In this document: piece by piece, positions 44,074-55,989 of the stretch
How the letters are laid out: each line of letters opens with the position of its first letter
How positions within the stretch are numbered: the stretch's first letter is position 1
Assembly: GCF_000715075.1 (NCBI RefSeq)
Contig: NC_134081.1
Span: forward strand, 111,512,289 to 111,576,288
Direction of reading: 5' to 3'
DNA from: Nicotiana tabacum
Taxonomy: Eukaryota > Streptophyta > Magnoliopsida > Solanales > Solanaceae
DNA: 64,000 nucleotides
Made by a program: the position numbers and the translations under genes
Notes under the pieces: generated by a model
Database searches by the model: none
What the model was told of the DNA's origin: nothing
The model's input: the letters and a program-made list of their open reading frames with translations, nothing else

Positions 44074-45848
44074 CCATAGCTCCTTCAATTTAAACAATTA
44101 ATTAATTAAAACAGAAAATCAAGTATATGAGATTTCCATTCTTTAATATTTTTATCTAACAATTCACAATATATATATATATATATATATATCAAATAAT
44201 ATTAATTAAACAAAGAATAAAATTTACACAAGTAATTCATGCTTTGAGTCCTAAACTACCCGAACTTTAGCATTAATAGTAGTTACGCACGGACTCTCGT
44301 CACCTCGTGCATATGTAGCTCCCGTAATTTAGCAAAAATATATTTAATTTAATCACCTATTAGGTAATTTTCCCCTCACGAGATTAGACAAGAGACTTAC
44401 CTCGTCTTGCTCCAATTAATTTACTAGAAGGCCTTTTCCACGATTATCCAACTCTGTCTCGCTCGAATATAGCAAAAAGTAATTCGATACAATCACTAAA
44501 AATTATAGGAATCAATTCTATAAGAAAATACTACATTTTCAATAAAAATTTCAAAATTAATTAAAAATTCATCTGTGGGACCCATGTGTCGGATTCCGAT
44601 AAAAGTTATGAAATATGAACACTCACTCAACCACGAGTCTACCCATACCAAAATCACTAAATTCCGATAACAATTCGGCCCTCAAATCCTCAAATCTATC
44701 CAAGAGGGTTTTCAAACTTTTCAACCTCAATTCACCAATTAAATGATAAAAATAGTGATGGATTCGGGTAATTTAACCAATATTTGGTTAAGAACACTTA
44801 CCCCATTATTTTCTCTGAAAATCTCCCAAAACTCGCCTAAATCCGAGCTCCAAATCGTGAAAAACTTAAACTCTCTGCCCAATGATTTCTTCAGCGCGAT
44901 CGCGTAGCACAAATTTTACTGCCCAAACATTAACCTTACGCGATCGCGAAAAGTCCTAAGCGATCGCGAAGCATTAAGCGCGTGGTCAGCTTCTGCTTCG
45001 TTTCCTCATCGCGAACGCAGCCTTAGCCACGCGTTCGCATAGCATAACAGAATGCAACCTACGCGATCGCGGACTTTCCCACCCGATCGCATAGAACAAA
45101 TTCTCAGCTGCCAAATTAAGCCTACACGATCTCGTATAAGGAAATCAGAAGAAAATTTCCAGCAGCTATCAGCAATGTTCCAAAAGCCAAAAATGATCCG
45201 TTAGCCGTCCGAAACTCACCCGAGCCCCTCGGGACCTCAACCAATTACATCAAAAAGTCCTAAAATATGATACGAACTTAGTTGAAACCTCAAATCACAT
45301 CAAACAACGCTAAAACCACGAATCATTCTCCAATTCAAGTTTAATGAAACTTAAAATTTCCAACTTCTTTATTCAGTACCGAAACCTATCAAATCAAGTT
45401 CGATTGACCTCAAATTTTGCACACAAGTCATAAATGACATAACAGAGCTATAAAATTTTTCAGAAATGGATTCTGACTCCGATATCAAAAAGTCAACTTC
45501 CCGGTCAAAATTCCAAACTTAAATTCCTATTTTAGCCATTTCAAGCCTAATTTAACTACTGACTTTCAAATAAAATACAGAACACGCTCCTAAGTCCAAA
45601 ATCACCATACAGAGCTGTTTGAATTGTCAAAATTCTATTCTGGGGTCATTTTCTCAAAATATTGACTGAAGTCAAACTTAGCACTTTAAGGCCAACTTAA
45701 GGAATCAAGTATTTCGGTTTCAACCCAAATACTTCCAAATCCCGAACCAGCCATCTCCGCAAGTCATAAATCATTAAAAGCACATACGAGAAGTTTTATT
45801 TTAGGAAAGGGGGTTCTAAAAGTTAAAATGACCGGTTGGGTCATTACA
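44074..45848 (-). repeat. Truncated Tekay-type LTR, minus strand
   Basis: Ends GGTCATTACA at 45848 (start TGTAATGACC in minus sense) and contains donor GTAAGT at 44400, hairpin 44284-44313, and a CGCGATCGCG array at 44890-45150. The U5 half, with acceptor and 3' end, is absent. A (TA)n run of about 24 bases lies at 44171-44195. No polypurine tract follows, so this was a solo or 5' LTR. Confidence 0.75.
44284..44313 (-). other. Conserved-loop hairpin (LTR fragment)
   Basis: Minus strand TATGCACG (44313-44306) pairs with CGTGCGTA (44291-44284), including one wobble pair; loop GAGGTGACGAGAGT kept. Confidence 0.55.
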
Positions 45849-46700
45849 AAACTTTTTCTAACGGTTACAAGCCAACAAGTAATTAAACTCAAAATCTTAA
45901 TTCCCAACCTATTATGCTACTCCAGTTGAAACTAAATTATTTTTAGCATATTCACTAGCAATACATAAGGTATTCCAGCATTTATGAGTAGCAAATTATA
46001 ATGTATTGAATATGTTTCCTTTCCTATCATTTGGATTCATCTTTTTGAATATTTAATATTCTATAGATTTTATTCTTTGGTCCCAACTTGGTTAATATCT
46101 TTCTACTCGTGTGATTTACATTTTCGGTATCTTTGCTTAGTTTCTTTTACGCTGTTTACATGTTTTCTTGATGCATAATCCTTTAAATAATAAAAATATT
46201 TAGAGAGTTTTGCTAAGCCCTATAAAAGTACGTATGTTATTGCATTCTACTTCTACTAGTAGCTTTTATATGACATTTAAAAAAAATATCGAAAATTAAC
46301 CGAACCGTACCGATATCGAAGAGAAACCGTATGACATTTACAATAATAGGAAAGGATCACGTCCTACACTATTCGTGCGATACTCGGAATGATTTGATCA
46401 ATTAGTTTCATATGTTGGTATATATATATATGAGTTTTTCTTTTCTTAAAAGATATCTTTTATGTTAGATTACGTCCAGAAATTTCAGCTTATGTACATA
46501 TTGCTTCCTCTGGGAATATGTTTCTTTAATCTGTTTAAAAAAGAATAATAACTTTTTAAATTTAGTAGCGATTTAATTTTACCCTTAATGAAATTTCTAT
46601 AACTTAGCTTTAGATTACACATTTTAAAAGTTTTTTTTTTTAAAAAATTTGTATCTATTTAAATTTTGCCACATCAAATAAATCAGAGATAATACTTATT
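45849..46700. other. Non-coding AT-rich stretch
   Basis: No gene, RNA or well-bounded repeat seen. A short phrase near 46300 (AACCGAACCGTACCGATATCG) recalls the degenerate AACCGAACCG stretches of plant repeats but has no boundaries. Confidence 0.5.
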
Positions 46701-47395
46701 TAGTGGCACTATTCAAATATCACGTTATATTACGATCGGTACCTGTCATATCAATATATTAGGGTTGCCTTTTGTTATTTAGTGGCACTATTCAAATATC
46801 ACGTTTTAAATTGCAATTGGTACTTGTTCTGTCAATTTTCCTTTATTTTAGTATACTTGGTGGGAATAGCACGGGCATAAGTGGTTAGACTTAGGATATT
46901 ATAGATATTTTCTTTAACATGAGTGCGAATACGTTCTTCTCCCTTCTCCATAGATTTCACGTTACTTTTGGATTAATGTTAACTAGTCGTGGTACCAGTA
47001 TTAAAAAATATTAATTAAATTATTATCGAGCTTGGTTAACGTATTATATCGTATTGATTTAATAAATTTTAATTGTCATCTCATCTGTCAATACGATATA
47101 CCCAATAACAAAATATCTAATAAATGATCGAATAATTTTTTGTTATGTATTTTTCTTTATTATATTATCCAGTTTTTAATATTATTACATTGTTAATATA
47201 AAATTTTATTAACGTATTATTTGTTTAGTATTTTTATCCTCTACTCTCCTTTTAAATTGCAATTGGTTCTTGTCCTGTCAATTTATCTTTAATTTAGGTG
47301 AGAATAGTACGGGCCCTAAGTGGTTAGGATATTAGAGATATTTTCTTTGACATGAGTGACGTGAATTCTTTCTTCTCACTTCTCCATAGACTAGA
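46701..47395. repeat. Short direct repeats, possibly a small TRIM-like unit
   Basis: A 26-bp phrase TAGTGGCACTATTCAAATAT and following bases is repeated at 46701-46726 and 46780-46805. A longer segment of about 150 bases (46805-46960) recurs at 47250-47393 at about 80-85 percent by eye, with about 290 AT-rich bases between. TGGTACCAG near 46993 is only loosely like a primer site. A TRIM or a simple segmental duplication are both possible. Confidence 0.5.
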
Positions 47396-48690
47396 TGAAG
47401 ATTGCCCGTGCGCTGAGCAAGAGAAATCATCAAGATTAAGAGACCATCCACATTATATATTTCAATTACTCTTTTCAAATTCAATTGAAAGTGTTGCAGA
47501 AAAACACATATGCACAAATGTGTAATATCATTAATAAATAATAATTGGAATCAAATGCAGAAATACGTAAAAAGCAGGAATAACAAATAAAATAACTACA
47601 AAGTTCTATATTTGGAACGTCTAACCACTATATGACTCACCATATATCAGCTGACTTCTTAAAACTCCACATTGTTCTAGTAAAATCGAACATCAATAAG
47701 AAGTTCAAGTTAGACACCCATGCATTAGTTGATTCCCAATCTTATATCATGGAATTGATTACCAATCTCATATCATAAAATAGAACATCACTCATTAAAC
47801 TATTATCTCTCTCATTGCACCAAAATTATTTATCTTTCTATACATCAACACTCAATCAAACTCTTCCTCCTCCCTCAATAACTTCATAAGAAGTAGGTTA
47901 GACTAGCCAAATGGTCAATGGGAGTCAAATGTTAATGTCTGCTTTTCTTTCCAGGTTTTAGAGGTACCGAGGATAATAACTCATGTCTTTAAGAATACGA
48001 TGATAACTGAGTAAGAATATTTTGTACAGTTATCACCCAACCTATCTCCACATAACAAAGAAAAGAGCAGTGCTCTCGACACCTTGAAGAACACTAAGGA
48101 CTTTATCGTGATCAAGACAGTGAACATAATCAAGAATTCTATAAAAATACCCAACTTATGAAGTGTAAAACATGAAAGCTCTATGATAAGTTTATTTTAC
48201 ATTCGAGATTTAACCAAAACAATGTCTATACAATTACTAAAAAGATTGAATCTTTCTCGAACAGAAAGAGAGGGAAAGATAGCACAAACTAACCCATTAG
48301 TTTATAGTGATTCGTTAATATAGAATGTTGACAATTGAGCCAACCAAATACCAGAGTCTTGTGAAAGGCGACGACTGTTTTCTATGTAAGGAAAATAATC
48401 CATTAATAGCTAATGAACATTTATGATTATTAAGAAAGCAAGAGCAAAAAGAATAAACAAGAATTTGAATAGAAGAGGATTTGCATTATGCAATAGATGC
48501 TTACTATGTTTCGCAAAAATTAAAAATGGAGTTAATTCCTCAAATGAACACTCAACTAATTAAAATTGTGTAACACGGGTGTTTTTTTTAATCTCCAAAA
48601 TGTCACTTATTCTTCAAATAATTGAGTAACCTTTTGGGAGATGAAATAAAAAAAATGTGATTATTTGAGTGACCATTCGAGGAATCAACT
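47396..48690. other. Non-coding stretch, no gene seen
   Basis: No long open frame on either strand and no recognised repeat. Probably old intergenic DNA. Confidence 0.5.
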
Positions 48691-48699
48691 CCTAAAGTG

Positions 48700-49095
48700 T
48701 AAACTACCTATTTTTGTATTTTTTCGGTAAAATGAGTGCGTGCAATATGTTCTTGTGCCTTATTTGGAGTGGTTTGGTGATACTCTATAGTCTCAAAGAA
48801 GCTTTTGACGCCGGGAGAAGGCGAAGAAGTGATAAATCCATCAGAAGCATATGGCTAATGATACTTGCCTGTATCATTTGGACTAATAGGATTGCTTTGA
48901 TGGATCTCAACTCCAAACCTCATTTTGAGAGCCAAATATTTGACTAACCTTTTTGCTTGGTGTAACTGAAGAAAAAATAATTCTAATATTATTTGAATAT
49001 TCTAAGCTCTTTTAAGTTTTTTTCTAGGAGAAATGTGATCTTATACCGGAGCTAAGTCCTTTCTTGTAATTATTTTTGTATTTTATGGCTGCCAC
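48700..49095 (+). pseudogene. LINE-type retrotransposon 3' remnant (zf-RVT end)
   Basis: The frame ending at 48947 reads ALKEAFDAG-like, RRRRSDKSIRSIWLMILACIIWTNRIALMDL. This resembles the last part of plant LINE ORF2, where a W..IP.CI.W..W.ERN pattern precedes a final phenylalanine-rich tail. The next bases can encode LTNLFAWCN, also typical of such tails. Only the 3' end is present, as expected for 5'-truncated LINE insertions. No clear poly(A) or TSD was found. Confidence 0.4.
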
Positions 49096-49543
49096 ATGGC
49101 TTTACATGATTAATATAAACCAATAAAATGCGAACTCAATGATAAAATGAGCTAAAAATAACTGTAAAAATGAAGAACTTCAAACTGAATAAATGAGATA
49201 GGGTAATTTTAACTTTAAGGATAGAAAATGCTAACTCAATAAGTAAGAATTACTTATCACTATAACAAATCTTACTTATTTAATAATCTAAACAAGAAGA
49301 TAAAAAGGTAAAAGCACAATAGAGTATAATTAACAGATTGTCTCACTTTTACTACAAATTAAATGGGACATCTAAGACCTATAGAAAGATATACTTAGAA
49401 GTGAATGAATAAGCTTTCATTGACTATATGGTATCAATCCCTAAAAACGATATTATATTAGTGACAATTAATCTTGGAGACGGGAAATTTATACTTTCAG
49501 CATAAACATTAACAGATAAAAGCATCACAGAACTTGGAACTTC
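49096..49543. other. Non-coding AT-rich stretch
   Basis: No gene or repeat recognised. It forms the left flank of LTR G; the five bases before that LTR are ACTTC. Confidence 0.45.
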
Positions 49544-50497
49544 TGTAACGAGCCGCCCGGTCGTTTCGAGAGTTATAACCCTATTTTTCCTATTTTTTCT
49601 TCCTTTATGCTTTTAAGCTATATTATAATATACCGGGCTAGTTGGTTCGGGACCGGAGTGGTTTCAGAGTGAAATGAGACACTTAGTCTCTAAAGTAGAA
49701 GCTTAAGTTGGAAAAGTCAATCGGATGTTGACGTATGTATAAATGATCTCGGATTTAAATTTTTATGGTTCTGTTAGTTCCGTTAGGTGATTTTGGACTT
49801 AAGAGTGCGTCTGTAATGTGATTTGGAGGTCTGTAGTGGAATTAGGCTTGAATTAGCGAAAGTTAGAAATTTGGCGATTTCGGTCGGTAGTGAAAAATTT
49901 GATATCGGGGTCGGAATGGATTTCCAGAAGCTGGAGTAGGTTCGTAGTGTCATTTGTGACGTGTGTGTAAAATTGGAGGTCATTCGGACGTGGTTTGGTT
50001 GGTTTCGGCATCGGTTGTCGAATTTGGAAGTTTAGAAGTTCTTAGGTTTGAATTCGAGGGTAATTTGGTAATTTGATATTGTTTTGAGTGATTCGAAGGT
50101 TTGACTGAGTTTGCATGTTGATATATAACTTGTTGGTATTTTTGGTTGAGGTCCCGAGGGCCTCGGGGTGATTCCGGGTGGTTAATGGATTGTTTGAAGT
50201 TGGAAAATGCAGCTGAAGCTACTGCTACTGATATTTCCGCACCTGGGGAGGGGAGAACCGCAGGTGCGCGTGGGGAGTTCGCAGGTGCGAATAGTACTGG
50301 GCTAGGAAGGATGCGCAGGTGCGAGAAGTTTGTCGCATCTGCGAGACCTGGGGCGCAGATGCGGAAAACGGGAGGCCAAGACTGGAGCGCAGGTGCGAAG
50401 GATTGGCCGCACATGCGAGCCCGCAGGTGCGAGACCTGGGCGCATGTGCGAAGGTTGAGAGTTTAAGTGATTCTCGCAGATTCAAGGATTTTGACCG
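49544..50497 (+). repeat. LTR G, 5' part only, interrupted by element C
   Basis: Starts TGTAACGAGCCG after flank DNA, with arms AACGA/TCGTT. The text then follows the usual U3 plan of this LTR group (phrases such as TTGGTTCGGGACCGG and GATATCGGGGTCGG) and a CGCAGGTGCG array (50230-50460). It is cut at 50497 by the Athila element; its remainder should lie to the right of the window. Confidence 0.75.
50230..50460 (+). repeat. CGC-N4-GCG motif array in LTR G (core AGGT)
   Basis: About nine units: CGCAGGTGCG, CGCATCTGCG, CGCAGATGCG and CGCATGTGCG at 15-30 base spacing. Confidence 0.7.
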
Positions 50498-52041
50498 TGA
50501 TCGGGTCCAAGCCTGCACTACTATTGAGTAGCGAGGATGGTCGATGCAGTTTTACCCAACAAGGTCTTGATCGAATCCACATGGAGTTAATTGATTTGGA
50601 ATTAGGTTTATATCTAAGTCTAGATGCGTGTTTTGATCCTAATTACGCTTCCACACATTTTGGTTTTGATTCTACTTCAAATTCTATTCTATTGTATGCA
50701 ATAATTAAAGCTAAGTACAATATTTTTATGTTGGTTTTCAAATGTTTAAAAGGACTAGGGTAGTGACTTTCGCCTGGGTAGACATCTAACGGGTAGTAAG
50801 AATCTAGGGAAAGCTTGATTAATTTGGGGTCGTGATATAGCTATCTTACCCAAGTACTCACTCTATACCTCTCGATAGTTTGAGTGATTTTTTCTAATTT
50901 GGCTTTCTCAAGTCTAAATGGGTATTCATGCAAGTCACGTGATATTAGCTCAAGTTGAGTATTAATATCTCTAGGTTTAGCCCTTTAATTAGGGCTATCA
51001 ATTTCTTAAGTTCACCCCAATTCCTTGTTAGCCTAGTTTTACTAGACTTAGTCCATCTTTCTCAAGAAGAGACTAAGTCATAAAGGTATGAATCAGTGTT
51101 TGCAACCACTAATTCTACAATTCTAGAAAGAACTAGACTAAATATCACTAACCCATAAACATTCAAGCCCTAAAATTCAGTACCCGTTAAATCCTCGCCC
51201 TAGAGTTGGGTCACAGCCCTAGCTATGGGTCTAGCTACTGATAGAAATAGTAGAAATCAAAGATGAAAAGAAGATAAAATTCATAATACTAGATTAAAAG
51301 ATGAAAATCAAATGTTAAAAGGTGAATCTAATATTCCAGCTGTCTCACGTGCTCAACAAATACACAACATAACCTAAAAATAATTAAAAGTTCTATTTAT
51401 ACTAAGTTGAAATTTTCGGACAAAGTTACCCATGCGGAGGTTACGCGACCGCGTAATTCTGACCACGGCCGCACTCTTGCTTTAGTGGCCGCGTAATTCT
51501 GATCACGTCCGCATTCTTCACTTCTGGATCTGGGTTGAGCTGCCGACCGCATAATTTCCATCGCGGTCGCGTAGGAGATTTCCGTGGACGCATAATCTTG
51601 ACGCGGACCGCACTTCTTGTTTTTGCTTAAAATGTAAGCTCTATGAACCTCAGCAACCGCGGTCCGCATAATTCCAATCGCGGCCGCGCAGGTACTTTCA
51701 CGGCCGCACCTTTCTGACGCGGTCCGCACTCATGCTTTAGCCCAAAAATCCATCTCTCTGAATCTTCCTTTCGCGGTCCTCGAAATTGTGCTTGCGACCG
51801 CGTTGTAGCTTTCGCGGCCGCACAATATTAGTGCAGTCCGCGTTTTACATCTTTTGGCCTAGTCTTGTTTTTTGTTCCAGTTTTGACTCCTTTATGAGTT
51901 GATTATGATTCATTTGGCTCATTTTGAACAATCCCTTCAAGCAAGAATATAACGTTAGTTTTCGGGAATACCTTCACGCATTTTTGGCCCTAAACACAAG
52001 TAAAAGAGAGACAAATAATAGGTTAAAATCCCTACTTATCA
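50498..52041 (-). repeat. 3' LTR of element C
   Basis: 1544 bp, TGATCGGG to TACTTATCA (minus sense TGATAAGT to CCCGATCA). Its first 920 bases match 63082-64000 closely. It contains an array of GCGGCCGC and GCGGACCGC motifs at 51430-51850. Confidence 0.92.
51430..51850 (-). repeat. GCGG-N-CCGC motif array in the LTR of C
   Basis: About 16 near-palindromic units such as GCGGCCGC, GCGGACCGC and GCGACCGCG in both orientations, separated by AT-rich phrases such as TAATTCTGA. Similar arrays occur inside the element at 56030-56440 and 56860-57150. Confidence 0.7.
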
Positions 52042-52055
52042 ACTCCCCCAAACTT
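52042..52055 (-). other. Polypurine tract of element C
   Basis: Minus sense TTAAGTTTGGGGGAGT, directly before the LTR start TGATAAGT. This is the typical Athila-type tract. Confidence 0.8.
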
Positions 52056-53920
52056 AAGCTTTTGCTTGTCCTCGAGCAAATAGGGTAATTCCCACCTCCA
52101 CAAGAAAAAGAAAAGGATATTTCAGCTGGCCTAAGGTGACTTCATCAAGCATCAATTGGGACTAACAATTACCCTCAACACAAATGAATTATCAACAACA
52201 TTATGTTGCGACCTTTTGAGTACTATAGTTCTAAAGTGACACTAGAGCATCAAGAGTTGACTCAATTCATCAAGGAAGCTCGCTCTATCACATAGGTCAT
52301 TGTGGATCCCAAACTCCTCCTCCTCTACTCTCCATGAGCAAATCTCACTTTTTAGAATGTACCACTCAAAACAAGGATTGTGAAGAAGTGCGCTCATCAC
52401 TCTGAAAAGAATGCCACAAGTCCGGCTCTAAGTACCATAAGATTGCCCCTTATATAAATCACCACTAATGTAAGCTAACTCAACTTGAAATCATATAGGG
52501 CTTTAACGAACTATGATGGTTTCATCTTTCCTTAAGCACTCAATTTTCTCATTTCGGCTCATACTTTCTTAACTCTTTGAGTCATTTTCTTCTTCCTTAG
52601 GGGAAATAGAGAGACACATAGTTACTCTTTCTTACTCATGACAATCATTTTTCTCCTTTTCTCATCATTCCATGCCTTTCATCATTGCGTTCTTTCAATC
52701 CCTTCAACCTTCACTTTCTTTTTGACGTATTTCTTTTTGGCTTTTCTTCATTTTCTTTGCATTTCCTTTTCAACAATTCGTTTTTCTTCTTTGAACCTTT
52801 TATCACTTTCAAATTACTCGTCTCTCCCCCAAACTTACGCTTTTGCCAATTGTTCATCATGAATGCTAAGGAAAGATTGGGTGCCAAGAGAGGGTCATTA
52901 TAGAACGGATAAAGGTTTGTAATGTGGCTATTGAATGAAAAAGGTTTAGACTCAAAGGAGTTGACTAGGGATATCATATTGGTAGGCTACAGAAGCTTTC
53001 AAAGTTCAAATTGGACCAAGGAGAGCCTACAATCATTTCTCAAGTTGAGCTACACTTAGAATTTCGCCTAGACAAACATTCAGGGAAAGTTCTAGACTTA
53101 TTGGCATGGGACTTGGACTTGCAATTCAATACCTCACCTATCAAGCTGCTGGATTGTTAAAGAGAACAGAGTCGAGGGCCCACAACAACCCTAGCTAAGA
53201 TTGGAAATCACAAATGGCTCAAGGAAACCATTAGATGAGTGTTTTAGTCAACGCAAGAGTCTAAAGGTCACAACTAGAGCTAATCTTTTCCAATCAACTT
53301 GTCTCTAACCATGAGGTCGAAGGTAAATGTGTTAGTACCAAGTGAAGCCTGCTTGAGACACTTTTATTCATTACTACTACTATATACACCAAAACAAAAA
53401 GAAAACGGACTCGTTCCCTTAAGAAGGTTGTCACGCCATCCAGCGTTGGGAAGAGCCACCCGGTTCACACAACATCCACCTTTGGAAAGAACCATGACAT
53501 TAAGAAAACCAAAGGCTTATTGTTCACACAAAAATGTAAAAAGAAGCCAAAAATGTAAAAAAGGCTACTAGAGGAAATAAGAAGCTAAGCTATTAAGGAA
53601 AAATAACGAAAGAAGTTATGAAGTAAACTACGGAAAGTAAAATGAATGTGTACAAAATGGAGTAAACGAATATATACATAATGGAAATAAATATATACAT
53701 CGAATGGTAAAATTATATACATATCAAAAGTGAAAATAACGGTAAATAAAGATAGAGAAAAAATAGTATCATAGTTATTACATACCAAATGTCATCACAA
53801 ACCAAATCAAAATGGACCTCCCCTCCCCCCCAAATAAAAATAAATAAAAAATAGCATTGTCCTCAATGCTAATATCAAAATAAGATCAGGGAAAGGTTAG
53901 AGAGTCAAGAGAACTCCCTA
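52056..53920 (-). other. 3' untranslated region of element C
   Basis: No conserved protein is recognised. Long pyrimidine-rich runs near 52550-52800 create short hydrophobic open frames that look spurious. Athila elements commonly carry a long non-coding 3' region like this. Confidence 0.6.
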
Positions 53921-55928
53921 TGTGGTCTCTATCTGCATCAGGTCATGAACATGAGTGAGGTCCTCAGACTGTATAGGATCATCAGCTCCCTCCGTGTCCT
54001 CTAACTGGATCTCCACATCCTCTGACTGGGGGACCACGGGGTGCCTGAGCATCTCGATCATCTCCTCAGCAATATATGTAGTGGCAGCTGGCTCCTCAGA
54101 CTAGCCAGCTGCTGTATCTGATGCCTCATGCACTGGTGAAGGTGCTGTTGGGGCTGTCTCCTCCATGAGCATGTCCAATGGAATATCACCGGCAGAAGCA
54201 ATCTTCTGAACCTCTTTGCTCAACTTCTCCACCGAATCCTTAGATGCCTGAGTTTTTCGCATCTTCTTCACCTGCTTCCCCAAATCTTTGATAATCCTCC
54301 CATGTGTATCAAGAGTCTCCTAGATCTTCTTTTGGTCGTCCAGAATCTTATTCTGGTTGTCCATAATCTTCTTCAAAGACTCCTCAAATGATGGAGGTAA
54401 CAAAAGCTCTGATGGGGCTGAAGATTGTGCTGCTACTGCATTGGATAGGACAGTCAGCTTTGAGGTAGCTGCCTGCATCCAGTTGTTGAGGCTGGATAGT
54501 GTCTGTGAAACCCGCAGTGCAGTCTAAGGGTAGGTAGAAGATGAAGGCACAGATAATGGCACTGTGATGGATGGTCCGGAGGAAGGAGGGGGCATGGCAG
54601 CTGTTGTGGCATAAGTACCGGCTGCTGTGGAGGGCTCGGCAACTGACCCGGTGGCCACTACCCCTGGCTCTTTAGACTGGCCAGTGGGGGTATTGGCTTT
54701 ACCCTTGAACTTAGGGTTGTCCGCTCCCTGGAGGTGGTACCATGAGAAAGGCTTTTTAGCCTTCACTTCTACATCAAAATGTCTCGGCTCTACCTATTGG
54801 TCGCGGAAATACTTTGTGAGGAAGTTGGGGTAGGGATATGATCTTTCTTCTTTTTGAACTGCATTAGAGATGTTGTAGGACATCAAGTTTCCTACATTAA
54901 CAAGATAGCCTACCATGATGGAAGCTACCAATACTGCCCGGGGGAGTGGAAGGACATTCTCATGCTGGCACGGGTCAAGACGACTGCACACGAATGTCGC
55001 CCACACTTTTGCTTCAAAGTTAAGGGTGGCTCTGACAATTTGAACTCCTGCTATGAGCCATGCAGGTGTTGTCCCCGGAATAGCAAGTATCTTAGCTAGC
55101 GATGGGCGAACTGCATCACCCAAGGCTAGCTTCTCCAGGTATTGCACTGCCTCAACCTCCTCAAACCCTGCATAACTGTTCAGTGCATTTCCATCAAACC
55201 GGATTTTCAAGTTCTGAACCTTCATCACCTTTGTACCCTTTTTGATGTGGGCAACATTGGCATAAAATTCCTTGACGAGGTATTCATTGACATCTTTCAA
55301 CTGGAAGGTGAACCATTTCCATCCTTTTCTCTACGTAAAATGCCGTAGGACATTCGGATTGTGCTGGCTTAGATCTTTTGTTATGAATTGTCGCTCAAGA
55401 GTGAGTGACCTTTGGGGCCACCATTCCCAAAATTTGCCATGCGCCTTCTCACTTACAAACCTATCAGCCCACACTTCCGGCTTCTTTGATCTAGCCATGC
55501 CTCCCATAATTGTGTCACCCCCTCTCCCGTCATCCGGGATCTCATCATCATCATCAATATTTATTGGGGCAGTTATTGAGGTAGGTGTTGTAGAAGGTGG
55601 GGAAGATGGTTCGGATGCCTGACTACCTCCCTCTGAGCCATCAGAAGAACTAGAGGAGGAGGTAGGTTCATCGACTAAATGGAATCTGTCGGGGAATCAT
55701 TGTGATTGTGCCCCCAGTTGTAGCTGTATAGAATCCCCCTCAGATGTCTCCCGGGATGGTAGGTATTCACTTGCGTCTGAGGAGTTAGTAGGAGGTCTAA
55801 CGAGGGTAGCCTTTTTGCCTACTACCCTTTGGGCTGCTAAGGGTAAGGTATGCTTTCCTTTACCCTGGCCTCGGGAGGATTCTGCCCTCCCCTTTGAAGT
55901 GTCTCCTCTCCCACGAGAACGCACCATT
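53921..55928 (-). pseudogene. Env-position ORF of element C, plant transposon-protein-like
   Basis: The start ATG at 55926-55928 gives MVRSRGRGDTSKGRAESSRG. A middle domain (about 55300-54794) reads VNEYLVKEFYANVAHI, RPSLAKILAIPG, LNFEAKVWATFVCSRLDP and RAVLVASIMVGYLVNVG. This resembles the domain found in many plant proteins annotated as putative plant transposon protein. A Pro/Ser/Thr-rich segment, a coiled-coil-like stretch (VKKMRKTQASKDSVEKLSKEVQK) and an acidic tail follow. Stops at about 55695, 54792, 54540, 54320 and 54100 break it. No signal peptide or membrane segment is evident, so an envelope role is doubtful. Its function is unknown. Confidence 0.6.
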
Positions 55929-55989
55929 TTCTGCAACACACAAGTAGTGAAAGACAGTTAGAATTGGGGTTCAATTATGTGTTAAAGCA

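Noticed and set aside
44171..44195. TATATA run as a promoter
   Set aside because: A simple (TA)n microsatellite within an LTR fragment, at a site that is merely AT-rich in the related LTRs.
46293..46345. Telomere-like or AACCGAACCG repeat
   Set aside because: Too short and irregular for a telomeric array; no boundaries visible.
48714..48947. Small membrane protein gene
   Set aside because: The hydrophobic stretch fits a LINE ORF2 tail better, and no promoter or start context supports a gene.
52638..52977. Short hydrophobic frames rich in Phe and Ser
   Set aside because: They come from a pyrimidine-rich run in the 3' region of the Athila element on the opposite strand and have no conserved domain.
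54627..55622. Plus-strand frames over the env-position ORF
   Set aside because: The conserved domain reads on the minus strand, in line with the rest of element C; the plus-strand frames are shadows.
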